From DASPJL01 sp035628645 (GTDB taxonomy: Bacteria; Bacteroidota; Bacteroidia; Cytophagales; Cyclobacteriaceae): a stretch of DNA of 44,292 nucleotides. Positions 8,498 through 17,324 of the stretch are shown one piece after another (position 1 is the stretch's first letter; each line of letters starts with the position of its first letter). The notes under the pieces are model-generated. The model saw only the letters and a program-made list of their open reading frames with translations, was not told the origin of the DNA and made no database searches. Location of the stretch: NCBI GenBank assembly GCA_035628645.1, contig DASPJL010000047.1, forward strand, positions 1-44,292. The letters run 5' to 3'. Both the position numbers and the translations under genes were made by a program.

Positions 8498-9940
8498 TCA
8501 GAACTGAAAGTAAATAAATTCCTCATTATTAAAGACTCCAAAGTTTAATAGAACTATCAAAAAAACGACGTATAATCCCCACCTGATTAAGGCTGGCTTT
8601 TGTGAGATATAATCCCGGATACTACCTGTTCGCTGGAATAAATGAATAATCTCCATTATCAGTATAAACAATATTCCCATTATCCAACTGTAATAATTTG
8701 TACCAAACATATTTAGACTGAGCTGGGATAACTTCAGCTCGGTCATATTTTCTATAAGAAGAAATGCATCTGATACATTATTTGCCCTAAAAAATATCCA
8801 GGCAAAACAAACCAAGAGAAAGGTCATGGTTATTTGAAGGACCTTTAAAAGCCCCGGAGTTCGAGTGAGGCCTAATATTCTGTTCAAATTTTCCCGCAAA
8901 GGGGCGCTAATTATTGCAAATACCAAATAAAATCCATGCAGGGCCCCCCAAATAATAAATGTCCAATTGGCGCCGTGCCATAATCCACTGATAACAAAGG
9001 TAATGAATAAATTATAATACCACTTCCATTTTCCAACTCTGTTTCCGCCCATTGAGATGTATACATAGTCCCTAAACCAGGTGGAAAGTGAAATATGCCA
9101 TCTTTTCCAGAACTCGCTAACTGATTTAGAAAAATAAGGCCTGTCAAAGTTCTTCATCAGATCGTACCCCATTACTTTAGCTGAACCGATGGCGATATCA
9201 GAATAACCCGAGAAATCACAATAAATCTGAATTGCAAAGAAAAAGGTGGCTATTATAACCTCAAATCCATGATACTCTGCAGGTGAATTATAAACCTGAT
9301 TTACAAATACCGCCAATCTATCTGCAATTACAACCTTCTTAAATAAACCCCAGGCCATAAGCAGCAATCCGCTTTTTACTCTTTCATAGTCAAAGTCGTG
9401 TTTTTCATATAACTGATGCAAGATATTTTGCGGCCTTTCTATGGGACCTGCTACCAGTTGAGGATAGAACATCACATATAATGAGTAAATGCCAAAGTGT
9501 CTTTCTGCTTTTTGGTTGCCTCTGTAGACTTCAATTACATAGCTTAAACTTTGAAAAGTATGAAAAGACAAACCTATAGGCAGAATAATGCTTAGCGCTC
9601 CAATAGAATAATTCCAGTCAAAAAATGTTGCTAAGGCATCCCAGTTTGCAGTAAAAAAGTTAAAGTACTTGAAAATAAAAAGTACAAGACAAGTAGATAC
9701 AATGCTTATGATTAACCAACGTTTCTTTTTCCTTCCTTGTGATTCTTCAATCCAGATTCCGGCAAAATAGTCGATAATAATAGTAATGGCCAGGATCAAT
9801 ATATATACAGGGATAAAAGCCATATAAAAAAAACAACTGGCTGCCAATAGTAGAATCCACCTGTACTTATAGGGAAGTAAAAAATAAAGTGTGGTTACTA
9901 TCGGAAAGAATATAAGAAACTGAAGTGAATTAAATAACAT
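8498..9940 (-). CDS. MBOAT family O-acyltransferase
   Basis: This 480-residue polytopic membrane protein has about ten or more helices. It carries the AlgI/DltB-type signatures PQLVAGPIERPQ, FCDFSGYSDIAIG-like IQIYCDFSGYSDIAIG, FWKRWHISLSTWFRDYVYI and GLWHGANWTFIIWGALHG. The last contains the invariant MBOAT histidine, at about residue 320. Members transfer acetyl or other acyl groups from a cytoplasmic donor across the membrane to exported polysaccharide or cell-wall polymer. The gene directly precedes and is almost fused to the SGNH-like gene, so the two form one acylation module. An exopolysaccharide operon lies 4 kb away, but no sequence evidence links the two. Confidence 0.92.
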   Translation of the reverse strand: MLFNSLQFLIFFPIVTTLYFLLPYKYRWILLLAASCFFYMAFIPVYILILAITIIIDYFAGIWIEESQGRKKKRWLIISIVSTCLVLFIFKYFNFFTANWDALATFFDWNYSIGALSIILPIGLSFHTFQSLSYVIEVYRGNQKAERHFGIYSLYVMFYPQLVAGPIERPQNILHQLYEKHDFDYERVKSGLLLMAWGLFKKVVIADRLAVFVNQVYNSPAEYHGFEVIIATFFFAIQIYCDFSGYSDIAIGSAKVMGYDLMKNFDRPYFSKSVSEFWKRWHISLSTWFRDYVYISMGGNRVGKWKWYYNLFITFVISGLWHGANWTFIIWGALHGFYLVFAIISAPLRENLNRILGLTRTPGLLKVLQITMTFLLVCFAWIFFRANNVSDAFLLIENMTELKLSQLSLNMFGTNYYSWIMGILFILIMEIIHLFQRTGSIRDYISQKPALIRWGLYVVFLIVLLNFGVFNNEEFIYFQF

Positions 9941-10573
9941 AGACGCAGGGTAAACGGACTAAAGTTTTATGGGTTTCATAATGGGAATAAGGTATGAAGT
10001 TCCGCATTCTCAAAGTGTAGCTAGATTTTCCTATTTTTTCTCTTAAATCATTCATTATCAAAAACTTTTAATAATTCCTGTTTAATTAACATATGGACAC
10101 ATCAACCATTAAAATGATGTACTTCTCGTTATGCTTTCATTTTTAACTACATTCTTGTGACATTTATTTTGTATTAATCTTATATTTATCTTAAAAAAAT
10201 TTTCGCCGTGTGTATTACTTTTATTACATCTCTTTTTAGAAAAACCGCCGTTTTTAATCATTTTACCATATTTTTTTTCTACTCTTAAAACTCCCTAAAT
10301 AAATAATAAACATACAAATGTCATAATGTACAACCGTTATGATTTAAAAAATGTTAAAAATTGAATTATTTAAATATAAAACAAGAAATGCGCATGAAAT
10401 TTATTAAATAAGAGGCTTTTGTTTTATCCTTTTTAATGTAAGTTTTTAAACAAAAAGTATATTTTGCTATTTTTTTTTACCTTTTGCTTTGACTTTTTAC
10501 CTGACCAGCAAATCCATTTTCACCTAGTTCTTGCATTTACATTTAGTTTTGCCCCAGATTAAAACTTACTACA
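9941..10573. other. divergent intergenic region between MBOAT and gamma-CA genes
   Basis: About 630 AT-rich bases lie between genes transcribed away from each other. No coding sequence or strong hairpin was seen. It must contain promoters for both sides. The only recognisable element is a -7-like box near 10544. Confidence 0.5.
10544..10551 (+). promoter_or_regulatory. putative -7 box of the gamma-CA gene
   Basis: TAGTTTTG matches the Bacteroidota -7 consensus TAnnTTTG and lies 22 bases before the TTG start codon. No TTG was found at the usual -33 spacing, so this is a weak call. Confidence 0.3.
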
Positions 10574-11086
10574 TTGGCATTAATAAAAGCTGTTAGGGGA
10601 AATACACCGCAATTTGGAGAAAATTGTTACCTGGCAGAGAATGCAACAGTAATCGGGGAGGTAAAAATGGGTAGCGACTGTAGCATTTGGTTCAATGCTG
10701 TAGTAAGGGGAGATGTAAATTCAATAACGATAGGAGACAAAGTGAATATTCAGGATGGAGCAGTAATTCATTGCACATATGAAAAAGCTAAGGTTGTTAT
10801 TGGAAATAATGTTTCCGTAGCTCATAACGCTATTATACACGGGTGTACAATAGAAGATAATGTATTGATTGGAATGGGCGCAATTATTATGGACCACGCT
10901 ATAGTAAAAAGCGGTTCAATAGTCGCAGCAGGGGCAGTTGTCCTTCAAAACACTGTAGTAGAAGCCGGATTTATATATGCAGGGATGCCTGCAAAAAAGG
11001 TAAAGAAAGTGTCAGAAGAGCAGGCAGAAGTTTTTGCCAGAACGGCAAATAATTATATCATGTATGCTTCTTGGTTCCAGAATTAG
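10574..11086 (+). CDS. gamma-carbonic anhydrase family protein
   Basis: This 170-residue left-handed beta-helix protein has hexapeptide repeats and the three zinc-ligand histidines of the gamma class: His66 in VIHCTY, and His84 and His89 in VAHNAIIHGC. Members hydrate CO2 or have drifted to other hexapeptide-fold functions (YrdA/PaaY-like), so activity is not certain. The start is a TTG codon at 10574. It is chosen because MALIKAVRGNTPQFGENCYLAENATV matches the usual N-terminus of the family and no ATG lies nearby in frame. The gene is monocistronic, followed by an 8-bp hairpin (11162-11182). Confidence 0.9.
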   Translation: MALIKAVRGNTPQFGENCYLAENATVIGEVKMGSDCSIWFNAVVRGDVNSITIGDKVNIQDGAVIHCTYEKAKVVIGNNVSVAHNAIIHGCTIEDNVLIGMGAIIMDHAIVKSGSIVAAGAVVLQNTVVEAGFIYAGMPAKKVKKVSEEQAEVFARTANNYIMYASWFQN

Positions 11087-11379
11087 AACAGGATAAACCA
11101 GCAATAAATTTTTAATTTTTAAAAAACCAGCTAAATGAAAACCAAAACCTTAACTATCGAAGAAGAATTTAAATAATTCTTCGCTCCAACGACACTGCTC
11201 TTACATTTCTCTAAGGATTCTTCACACGATTGAGCAGTGGTCCATTTAAACATGTTTTACTTGCTATTCTAAAAATTTAGTAAGGACAGACCCTGGAAAT
11301 TTTCCATGTCTTCACGACGCCTTGTTGTTTCGGTCGTCAACTATTACAAAATTCTTTAAACCAGTAAACACAGTAAAAA
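11087..11379 (+). other. leader region of the T9SS protein with nested inverted repeats
   Basis: This 293-base stretch has no gene but holds two clear inverted repeats. GAAGAATT / AATTCTTC (11162-11169 and 11175-11182, 5-base loop) could end the preceding transcript. CACTGCTC / GAGCAGTG (11193-11200 and 11232-11239) has a 31-base loop. A shorter ACGAC / GTCGT pair lies at about 11314-11338, close to the next start codon. The region may be a structured 5' leader, but no known riboswitch was recognised. Confidence 0.4.
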
Positions 11380-13917
11380 ATGAAATTCAAAAAACTATTT
11401 ACCAGCAAAAACAAAAATGAAAAACTTTCTACTTTCTTAATTATTTCAGCAACTCTTTTATTCCTCTCAATTAATTTTTCAATATTAGCCCAGGCCCCAA
11501 ATGTAAATTATAAAGGTCCTATAACAATTAGAACTGGTGGCGTTTATTCAGGCAATTGGGAAAGCAAAAACTCTAAAGTACCGGCAGTAACAATAGCGAC
11601 AGATCAACCGGTTACCATACAGAATTCAACAATCAAAAGTGCCGGTGATATCATTTACAGTGCAAGTAGAAACGCTAATGTAACAGTAAGAAATACCAGA
11701 GGCTATGCTACTACTCCCACCATTAACAACAAAACCAGAGGCAGGTTCTTGCTCCTTCATAAATTCAAGAAGGCCATTGTAGAAAACAACTACATGGAAA
11801 GTACTGCTGGAATTTACCTGGCTGAATTTACAGGTAGTAAGTCAGCTTCTGAAACAATCAGAATTAGGTACAATAAAGCAAAAAATATAGACGGGAGATA
11901 TAAAAATGGAGGAAGAGCCTATGTTCAGTTCTGCGTGCTTAATAACGTAAAGCAAGTAAAACATATAGATATATCCTGGAATGAAATTATAAATTTGCCA
12001 AACCAAAGCGCTGTAGAAGATAATATAAATATTCATAAAAGTAGTGGTACCAGGGATAGCTATCTTTTGGTTCATGACAACTATATTCAGGGAGCATATC
12101 CTACTAATCTATCTTCATCAGTTTATTCAGGAGGCGGAATTAATGTAGCAGATGGATCAGGTAGCACTGCTTCCTCCGTAAGTTCGTATGTAAAGGCATA
12201 CAATAATCACATTGTGGGCACATCCAATCATGGAATGGTTATTACTGCCGGAAACAATAATGTAATTGAAAATAACAGGATTATTTCATGTGGATATGTT
12301 GTGGTGGGCTCCCAAACCATTCAATTAAGATCACAAAATGTAGGTATTGCCATTTATAATATGCACAAAAATTCTTCCCGTGTATATTTCAATAATGGCG
12401 CTAAAAACAACACGATTGGCTGGGTAAACACCAGCACAAACACTGATAGAAATGATTTCTGGATAAAAGGTGGCTTTAATCTAAATAACAAAAGTTTGTC
12501 GGGCAAAATCACCAGGCAAACAGAATTGAATGAATATAAGCTTTGGTTAGAAAAAGTTAGGTCTAACCGAAAAAAGATAGGATTATTATCAGGAAGTGTA
12601 CCTCAGCCATCACCCGTCACAGAAGAGCCAACTCCAGAGCCGGAGCCTGAACCAACACCAGGTTCCTCAACTGCAAAACGGTTTGAAGCAGAAACTTATA
12701 CCGAATTATCAGATGTAGGATCAACTGCGATTAAAAAAGTAAAGGTTAAAAATCATAGCGCAGGCGCTTCGGTACTAATTGCCAATGAGGGCGACAAAAT
12801 AAGAATTTCATTTTCAGCTACTTCAGGAAAATATACAGTTAAAGCACGAGTGAGATCGGGATATTATACTTCCTCATCATCGGACAATAATGCTAAATGG
12901 CCAAATGGTTATGGATTTTGGATAAATGGTGTTTCCAGCAAATTTACAGGCAGCAATTCTACCATATCAGGCAAAGATCCATCTTATGGTGGCTCCTATT
13001 GGGGAACTATGCAATCAACCACCATTACTTTAAAATCGGGAAAAAACACTGTGGACATTTCAGCCAAACATTCGTGGGCAGCAGTAGATTATATTGAAAT
13101 CATTCCATCAGGTAGTAATTCTAATGAGTCCGAATTCTCTTCAGAACCAATTGCGATTACTACACCGCCATCCGGTGAAACTCAACGAATAGAAGCTGAA
13201 AAATACAAAGAACTTTCAGACCCCGGAAAACATTCCATTGGAACATTGAAAGTGGCTAATCATAGCAACAATGCTTCAGTAAAGCTTTACGACCAGGGAG
13301 ATAAAATCAGACTTTCTTTTACTGGCGAATCCGGAAAATATATAATAAAGGCAAGGGTGAGGTCAGGGTATTATAATTCAGGTGTATCTGATAAACATGC
13401 AAAATGGCCGGGTGGATATTCCTTCTGGATTAATGGCGCTTCTGCTAAATTTACTGGGGATAACTCCACTATTTCAGGAAAAGATGCTTCTTTCGGCGGA
13501 TCATATTGGGGAACGATGAATTCAACCGTTGTCACTTTAAGATCAGGGACAAATACTGTTGATATTTCTGCATCACACACTTGGGCAGGCATTGATTATA
13601 TTGAAATCGTACCGGCAAATTCCAATAAAAGATTGGTCGCAGATGAAGAAGCTTCAGAAATTGAGCATAAGAAATTTAATGTATATCCTAATCCCGCTGC
13701 AGATTTCCTTACCATCGAAGGAGAAAACCTGGGCAAAGGTGCAGTAGTTTCACTTTGGAGCAGTGCGGGGGACCCTATTCTTAAAGACCAACAAATTGAG
13801 TCTTTTGATAAGAAAGCAACTTTAGACTTAAAAAGATACAACCTTCAACCGGGCCTATATCTTTTAAGAATCAGAAGCGGCTCCGAACTTTACGAACGTA
13901 AAATTTATAAAAACTAA
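11380..13917 (+). CDS. T9SS-secreted beta-helix protein with two carbohydrate-binding modules
   Basis: This 845-residue protein has a signal peptide ending near residue 38 (SILAQA). From about 45 to 400 it is a Thr/Asn-rich right-handed parallel beta-helix of the polysaccharide-binding or lyase type (VRNTRGY, VENNYMESTAG, VHDNYIQG, AYNNHIVG, IENNRIISCG turns). A Pro-Glu linker (about 410-430) leads to two very similar galactose-binding-like modules of CBM6/35 type (about 434-574 and 601-746). Both contain RxEAExYxELSD, ARVRSGYY, GGSYWGTM and a final DYIEI. A C-terminal sorting domain starts with NVYPNPAADFLTIEG (about 766) and ends in YERKIYKN, marking it as T9SS cargo. No catalytic residues can be assigned with confidence. 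It lies convergent with an exopolysaccharide operon, so it may bind or trim that polymer (inference). Confidence 0.9.
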   Translation: MKFKKLFTSKNKNEKLSTFLIISATLLFLSINFSILAQAPNVNYKGPITIRTGGVYSGNWESKNSKVPAVTIATDQPVTIQNSTIKSAGDIIYSASRNANVTVRNTRGYATTPTINNKTRGRFLLLHKFKKAIVENNYMESTAGIYLAEFTGSKSASETIRIRYNKAKNIDGRYKNGGRAYVQFCVLNNVKQVKHIDISWNEIINLPNQSAVEDNINIHKSSGTRDSYLLVHDNYIQGAYPTNLSSSVYSGGGINVADGSGSTASSVSSYVKAYNNHIVGTSNHGMVITAGNNNVIENNRIISCGYVVVGSQTIQLRSQNVGIAIYNMHKNSSRVYFNNGAKNNTIGWVNTSTNTDRNDFWIKGGFNLNNKSLSGKITRQTELNEYKLWLEKVRSNRKKIGLLSGSVPQPSPVTEEPTPEPEPEPTPGSSTAKRFEAETYTELSDVGSTAIKKVKVKNHSAGASVLIANEGDKIRISFSATSGKYTVKARVRSGYYTSSSSDNNAKWPNGYGFWINGVSSKFTGSNSTISGKDPSYGGSYWGTMQSTTITLKSGKNTVDISAKHSWAAVDYIEIIPSGSNSNESEFSSEPIAITTPPSGETQRIEAEKYKELSDPGKHSIGTLKVANHSNNASVKLYDQGDKIRLSFTGESGKYIIKARVRSGYYNSGVSDKHAKWPGGYSFWINGASAKFTGDNSTISGKDASFGGSYWGTMNSTVVTLRSGTNTVDISASHTWAGIDYIEIVPANSNKRLVADEEASEIEHKKFNVYPNPAADFLTIEGENLGKGAVVSLWSSAGDPILKDQQIESFDKKATLDLKRYNLQPGLYLLRIRSGSELYERKIYKN

Positions 13918-13925
13918 TAAATCAT

Positions 13926-13960
13926 AAAAAATGGCAATCTATAAAGGTTGCCATTTTTTT
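13926..13960. terminator. bidirectional intrinsic terminator
   Basis: AAAAAATGGCAA and TTGCCATTTTTT form a 12-bp stem around a 10-base loop, with A-runs upstream and T-runs downstream, so it works on both strands. It sits between the convergent T9SS-protein and glycosyltransferase genes. Confidence 0.9.
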
Positions 13961-13965
13961 ATTGC

Positions 13966-15090
13966 CTATTTTCTTAAACAAGCCAAAATTCCTTCTGCAA
14001 AATTATCTACCATTTTCTCCACAGTATATTTTAAAGCAGATGCTTTACAACCCTCCAAAAGCTCATTCCTTAATTTTTCTTCTTTAAAAAGTCTTATTAC
14101 TGCATTTGAATAATCTTGAGTATTGTCTTCTGTAATCAAGCCATTCTTTCCATTTTCCAAATATTCAATTTCAGGGCTGTGAAAGGGAAAGTCTGTAGTT
14201 ACTATTGGCGTTTGCAAGGCAAAAGAATCAAGTATGGCCAGGCCGACCAATCCGGGCATTAAAAAAACACTGGAAATCTTAAAAAAGGCAACTTTCTCTT
14301 TGCCGAATTTAGGCCCCAGATAATGGATCCAATCATAGGAGTCTGCTGCTTTCTGTACCTGCCATGCATCAGCCCCTGAACCAATAACAAGAAGATGAAA
14401 ATCGGGAATTTGTTTTTTAATCAAAGTGCAAGATTCTATTAAAAAACTGATCCTTTTTTCCTTGTAAATTCCTCCGCAATAGATCCCTATATTATTAGAA
14501 GAAATATTCAATTGTTTTTTCAAGGTATCAGCCTGTTCTTCCGAAACCTCATTGTAACTTTCCATTAAAAACCGGGTATCGATAGCATTATTTACAGTGG
14601 TAATTCTATCCTCGGGAAATGAGCCTTCCACCAAATAATTTTTAACATTTCCCGTATAAGCAAACCACCAGTCACTTTTATTCTGAAAAATTTTCTTAAA
14701 CTTATTGCGAACATCTCCCTTATTTATTTGTCTGTTTATTCCGTGTCCCCAATAGGCGAGTTTTTGATTAGAATAGTATTTTCTGATAAACAAGAGGTAA
14801 TTTAAAAGATTCTTATTGGCCTGCTCAACAATTACCATATCCTGATCTTTCAGATATCTGCGGCACGATTGCCACAATAAATTAACCGAACCTAATTTAA
14901 ATATTTTACCAGGAACACAAATGGCCCATTCCAGATCTACTGCGTCCTTTTTTAGTGCATCTTCATTATTAAGTTTGCTGTAAATCAGGGTAAGTTCAAC
15001 TCCTTCATTTGCCAATCTCTTTTTTAACTGATTATGAAATTCTATTCGGTATTGTGCAAGCGCTTTTTGAACAATAGCAACTTTCTTCAT
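13966..15090 (-). CDS. glycosyltransferase family 4-type protein
   Basis: This 374-residue GT-B fold glycosyltransferase has an N-terminal acceptor domain and a C-terminal nucleotide-sugar domain. The C-terminal half contains NIGIYCGGIYKEKRI, LLVIGSGADAW, WIHYLGPKFGKEKVAFF and VFLMPGLVGLAILDSFALQTPIVTTDFPFHSPEI. In the last, the usual E-x7-E donor motif is shifted to a G-LAILDSF form seen in many capsule glycosyltransferases. It is the last gene of the minus-strand exopolysaccharide operon and would add one sugar to the lipid-linked repeat unit at the cytoplasmic face. Donor and acceptor cannot be predicted. Confidence 0.88.
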   Translation of the reverse strand: MKKVAIVQKALAQYRIEFHNQLKKRLANEGVELTLIYSKLNNEDALKKDAVDLEWAICVPGKIFKLGSVNLLWQSCRRYLKDQDMVIVEQANKNLLNYLLFIRKYYSNQKLAYWGHGINRQINKGDVRNKFKKIFQNKSDWWFAYTGNVKNYLVEGSFPEDRITTVNNAIDTRFLMESYNEVSEEQADTLKKQLNISSNNIGIYCGGIYKEKRISFLIESCTLIKKQIPDFHLLVIGSGADAWQVQKAADSYDWIHYLGPKFGKEKVAFFKISSVFLMPGLVGLAILDSFALQTPIVTTDFPFHSPEIEYLENGKNGLITEDNTQDYSNAVIRLFKEEKLRNELLEGCKASALKYTVEKMVDNFAEGILACLRK

Positions 15091-15111
15091 TAAAATGAGT
15101 CGTTTTCTTAA

Positions 15112-15152
15112 TTTAAAAGGCCAAAAGCTTAAGCTTAAGGCCCCTTTAAAAA
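15112..15152. repeat. palindrome AAGCTTAAGCTT inside an imperfect hairpin
   Basis: A perfect 12-bp palindrome (15125-15136) is flanked by related TTTAAAAGGCC and GGCCCCTTTAAAA arms, giving an imperfect longer hairpin between the two glycosyltransferase genes. It could cause partial termination or RNA processing within the operon. Confidence 0.4.
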
Positions 15153-15173
15153 TTGATAATTATTTTCTTATTA

Positions 15174-16511
15174 TTATTTATACAATGATCTGGATTTTGA
15201 AGATGGCGCCAATATTTTATCCAGCACGCTTCTCACCTTTTTCAAATCAACGATCATGTGGTCCTTTTGACCTTGTTTTTTGCTTTTTACCTGAGATAAG
15301 GATTCACTAATAATAAACGAATGAGCCATCTCTGCTTTGTGCGCAATGTCAATATAATCTGTCAATACAAAACCTTCCGAGAACAGTTCGATGAGCATAC
15401 TGCCTTTTTTACAAAAAAAGATGTTTGTGAGACCTGCGCCACTTGCCCCCAGAATTACGTCAGCATTGGCAAATAAATTGACTTTTTCCACAAATGAGAG
15501 ATCACTTAATGTAACATTTTGAAAACCATAAGGAGTAATTAATTTTACCAGTTCAACTTCATTCAATACATTTCTGAATTTAGAATCTTTTCTACTTATA
15601 TAAACCAGCGAAGGCAGGTTCTCACTCTTTTCAACGCAATTTAAAAAGCCATCTCTTAAATACTCAAAGACCCAGTTAGGTATAATGGGGTTATTCCCTC
15701 TCGGAGCAGTTGTCGCAATCAAATGATCTCCCTGAACATGCCTAAGCTTGTCCCCTTCTATGATTTTATTAAACGGAATTCCAAGCAATTTTAATGTATC
15801 TATTTGATAATCATACTGAAGACTGGGAACTAAAAACCAATCTACAGATTCAAATAAACCGCTTTCTTTCAGCAGATGAAGTCTTGGTAAGGCATCCATC
15901 AGCCAATGTCCATAATTATTAATTGCTCCTCCGCCCGAGAGCATTGAAAAAACTGTACCAGGCAACCTGAGAGGAGGAGTAAAGTAGTTTTGGCTAAAAA
16001 TAATATTTTCTTTGGGATCAATAATTTTACCCTTTTTATACTGAAAAGAAACGTCGCCCAGTAGTTTATTATCGTGAGAAATAATGGCCACACTCCCCAT
16101 GTTGTTGGTATAAACTCTTCCATTAGGGATTTTAATAACTACATAATCGGTTTTAACGGTGAGTTTAGGTTTGGCATAGGCAGATATTGCTTTATAAAAA
16201 TCTTCTGAAACAGGAAGCGTGGAGATATGGTCTTTATATATTTCATAAATTTCCACCTGCTCATTTTGAGTACTTTTATAATATTCTTTACTTGTTTTAT
16301 AAATTCCTTTGGGTTTATAAATACTATTGAACCTAAAAGCCTTTTCAAAATTCTCATAAAGTTTTCTCTTAGCTTTATAGTAAAAATCATAACCAATCAT
16401 AGAAAGAATATCATGTTTAAACGGAGTATAATATCTTTTTTTCCATCTATGATATACAACACCGAGACGGTGTCTTATGGAACTAATGAAAGATTGATTA
16501 AAAATTAACAT
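15174..16511 (-). CDS. glycosyltransferase family 61 (DUF563) protein
   Basis: This 445-residue protein matches the capsular-polysaccharide GT61/DUF563 type. The signature GGGAINNYGHWLMDALPRLHLL lies near residue 195 and is followed by DWFLVPSLQYDYQIDTLKLLG. A C-terminal SFVEKVNLFANADVILGASGAGLTNIFFCKKGSMLIEL block is the usual GASGA(G/A)L motif of the family. The N-terminal 100 residues are poorly conserved and basic. The gene lies between WecG/TagA-type and GT4-type genes in the exopolysaccharide operon and should add a sugar to the growing repeat. Donor specificity is unknown. Confidence 0.87.
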   Translation of the reverse strand: MLIFNQSFISSIRHRLGVVYHRWKKRYYTPFKHDILSMIGYDFYYKAKRKLYENFEKAFRFNSIYKPKGIYKTSKEYYKSTQNEQVEIYEIYKDHISTLPVSEDFYKAISAYAKPKLTVKTDYVVIKIPNGRVYTNNMGSVAIISHDNKLLGDVSFQYKKGKIIDPKENIIFSQNYFTPPLRLPGTVFSMLSGGGAINNYGHWLMDALPRLHLLKESGLFESVDWFLVPSLQYDYQIDTLKLLGIPFNKIIEGDKLRHVQGDHLIATTAPRGNNPIIPNWVFEYLRDGFLNCVEKSENLPSLVYISRKDSKFRNVLNEVELVKLITPYGFQNVTLSDLSFVEKVNLFANADVILGASGAGLTNIFFCKKGSMLIELFSEGFVLTDYIDIAHKAEMAHSFIISESLSQVKSKKQGQKDHMIVDLKKVRSVLDKILAPSSKSRSLYK

Positions 16512-16548
16512 ACAACCAGTATTTATATAATTTAAAAAATAATCACAT

Positions 16549-17310
16549 TCAATTAGTTATGGTTCTCCCGGATTTGGTAAAAGCCAATTTGGTGACCAGA
16601 AACAGAAATAAGGAATTTGTGTACAAATACCTTTTCCAAAGTCTTCCGGGCTCCAGATAAAGTCTGTAAACCCATTCAAGACAGTAATCCCTGGCCCACT
16701 TGGGAAGCCTTTTTTCAAGGCCGGCGTATACCAAAAAAGCTTGACCCACACCCAACATACAGCCATTAATTCTATCCATGTGTGTCGCCATCCAGTTTTC
16801 TTGTTTGGGACATCCCAAAGCTACAAACACTAAATCCGCCCCTGAAGAATTAATCCTGTTCACTATTTCCTGGTCCTCTTCCTGAGAAAGTTTTCGAAAA
16901 GGAGGAGAATAAACTCCTGCAACCCGAAGATTTGGTAACTCCCGATTTGTTCTTTCTACGATACCTGACAACACTTCATCAGTAGAACCATAAAAGTAAA
17001 CTGACTTATTTCTCTTTTCTGCTTCCACAAGCAACAATGGCATCAGGTCCATTCCGGCTACTCTATCCTGAGTATATTTATAGAACCATGACATTACTTT
17101 TGAAACCGGCGCTCCATCAGGAGTAACTAAATCTGCTTGACTCAAAACTTTATTAAAGGAAGCATCTCTGTATGCTTCAATAACCATATGAACATTTGCA
17201 AAACAGACGTAAGAAGATTTTTTAGCTCCTACCAGGTTAAAAATTTGTTCTATAAATTCTTGAAAAGTTCCTTTAGAAATAAATGAGTTTAAAATTTTTA
17301 CTTTCTGCAT
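16549..17310 (-). CDS. WecG/TagA/CpsF family glycosyltransferase (GT26)
   Basis: This 253-residue protein has the full GT26 signature set: ADLVTPDGAPVSKVM (with the conserved Asp), VYFYGSTDEVL, VAGVYSPPFRKLS, LVFVALGCPKQENWM and MLGVGQAFLVYAGLEKRLPKWARDYCLEWVYRLYLEP. Family members are peripheral membrane enzymes that add the second sugar, often N-acetylmannosaminyl or glucuronyl, to an undecaprenyl-diphospho-sugar. Its place 14 bases after the initiating phosphoglycosyl transferase fits that step exactly. Confidence 0.93.
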   Translation of the reverse strand: MQKVKILNSFISKGTFQEFIEQIFNLVGAKKSSYVCFANVHMVIEAYRDASFNKVLSQADLVTPDGAPVSKVMSWFYKYTQDRVAGMDLMPLLLVEAEKRNKSVYFYGSTDEVLSGIVERTNRELPNLRVAGVYSPPFRKLSQEEDQEIVNRINSSGADLVFVALGCPKQENWMATHMDRINGCMLGVGQAFLVYAGLEKRLPKWARDYCLEWVYRLYLEPGRLWKRYLYTNSLFLFLVTKLAFTKSGRTITN

Positions 17311-17324
17311 TCCTGTAACAATTA

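Noticed and set aside
16227..16508. 93-codon plus-strand frame over the GT61 gene
   Set aside because: It is hydrophobic by chance as the complement of Lys-rich coding sequence; the GT61 frame has conserved motifs.
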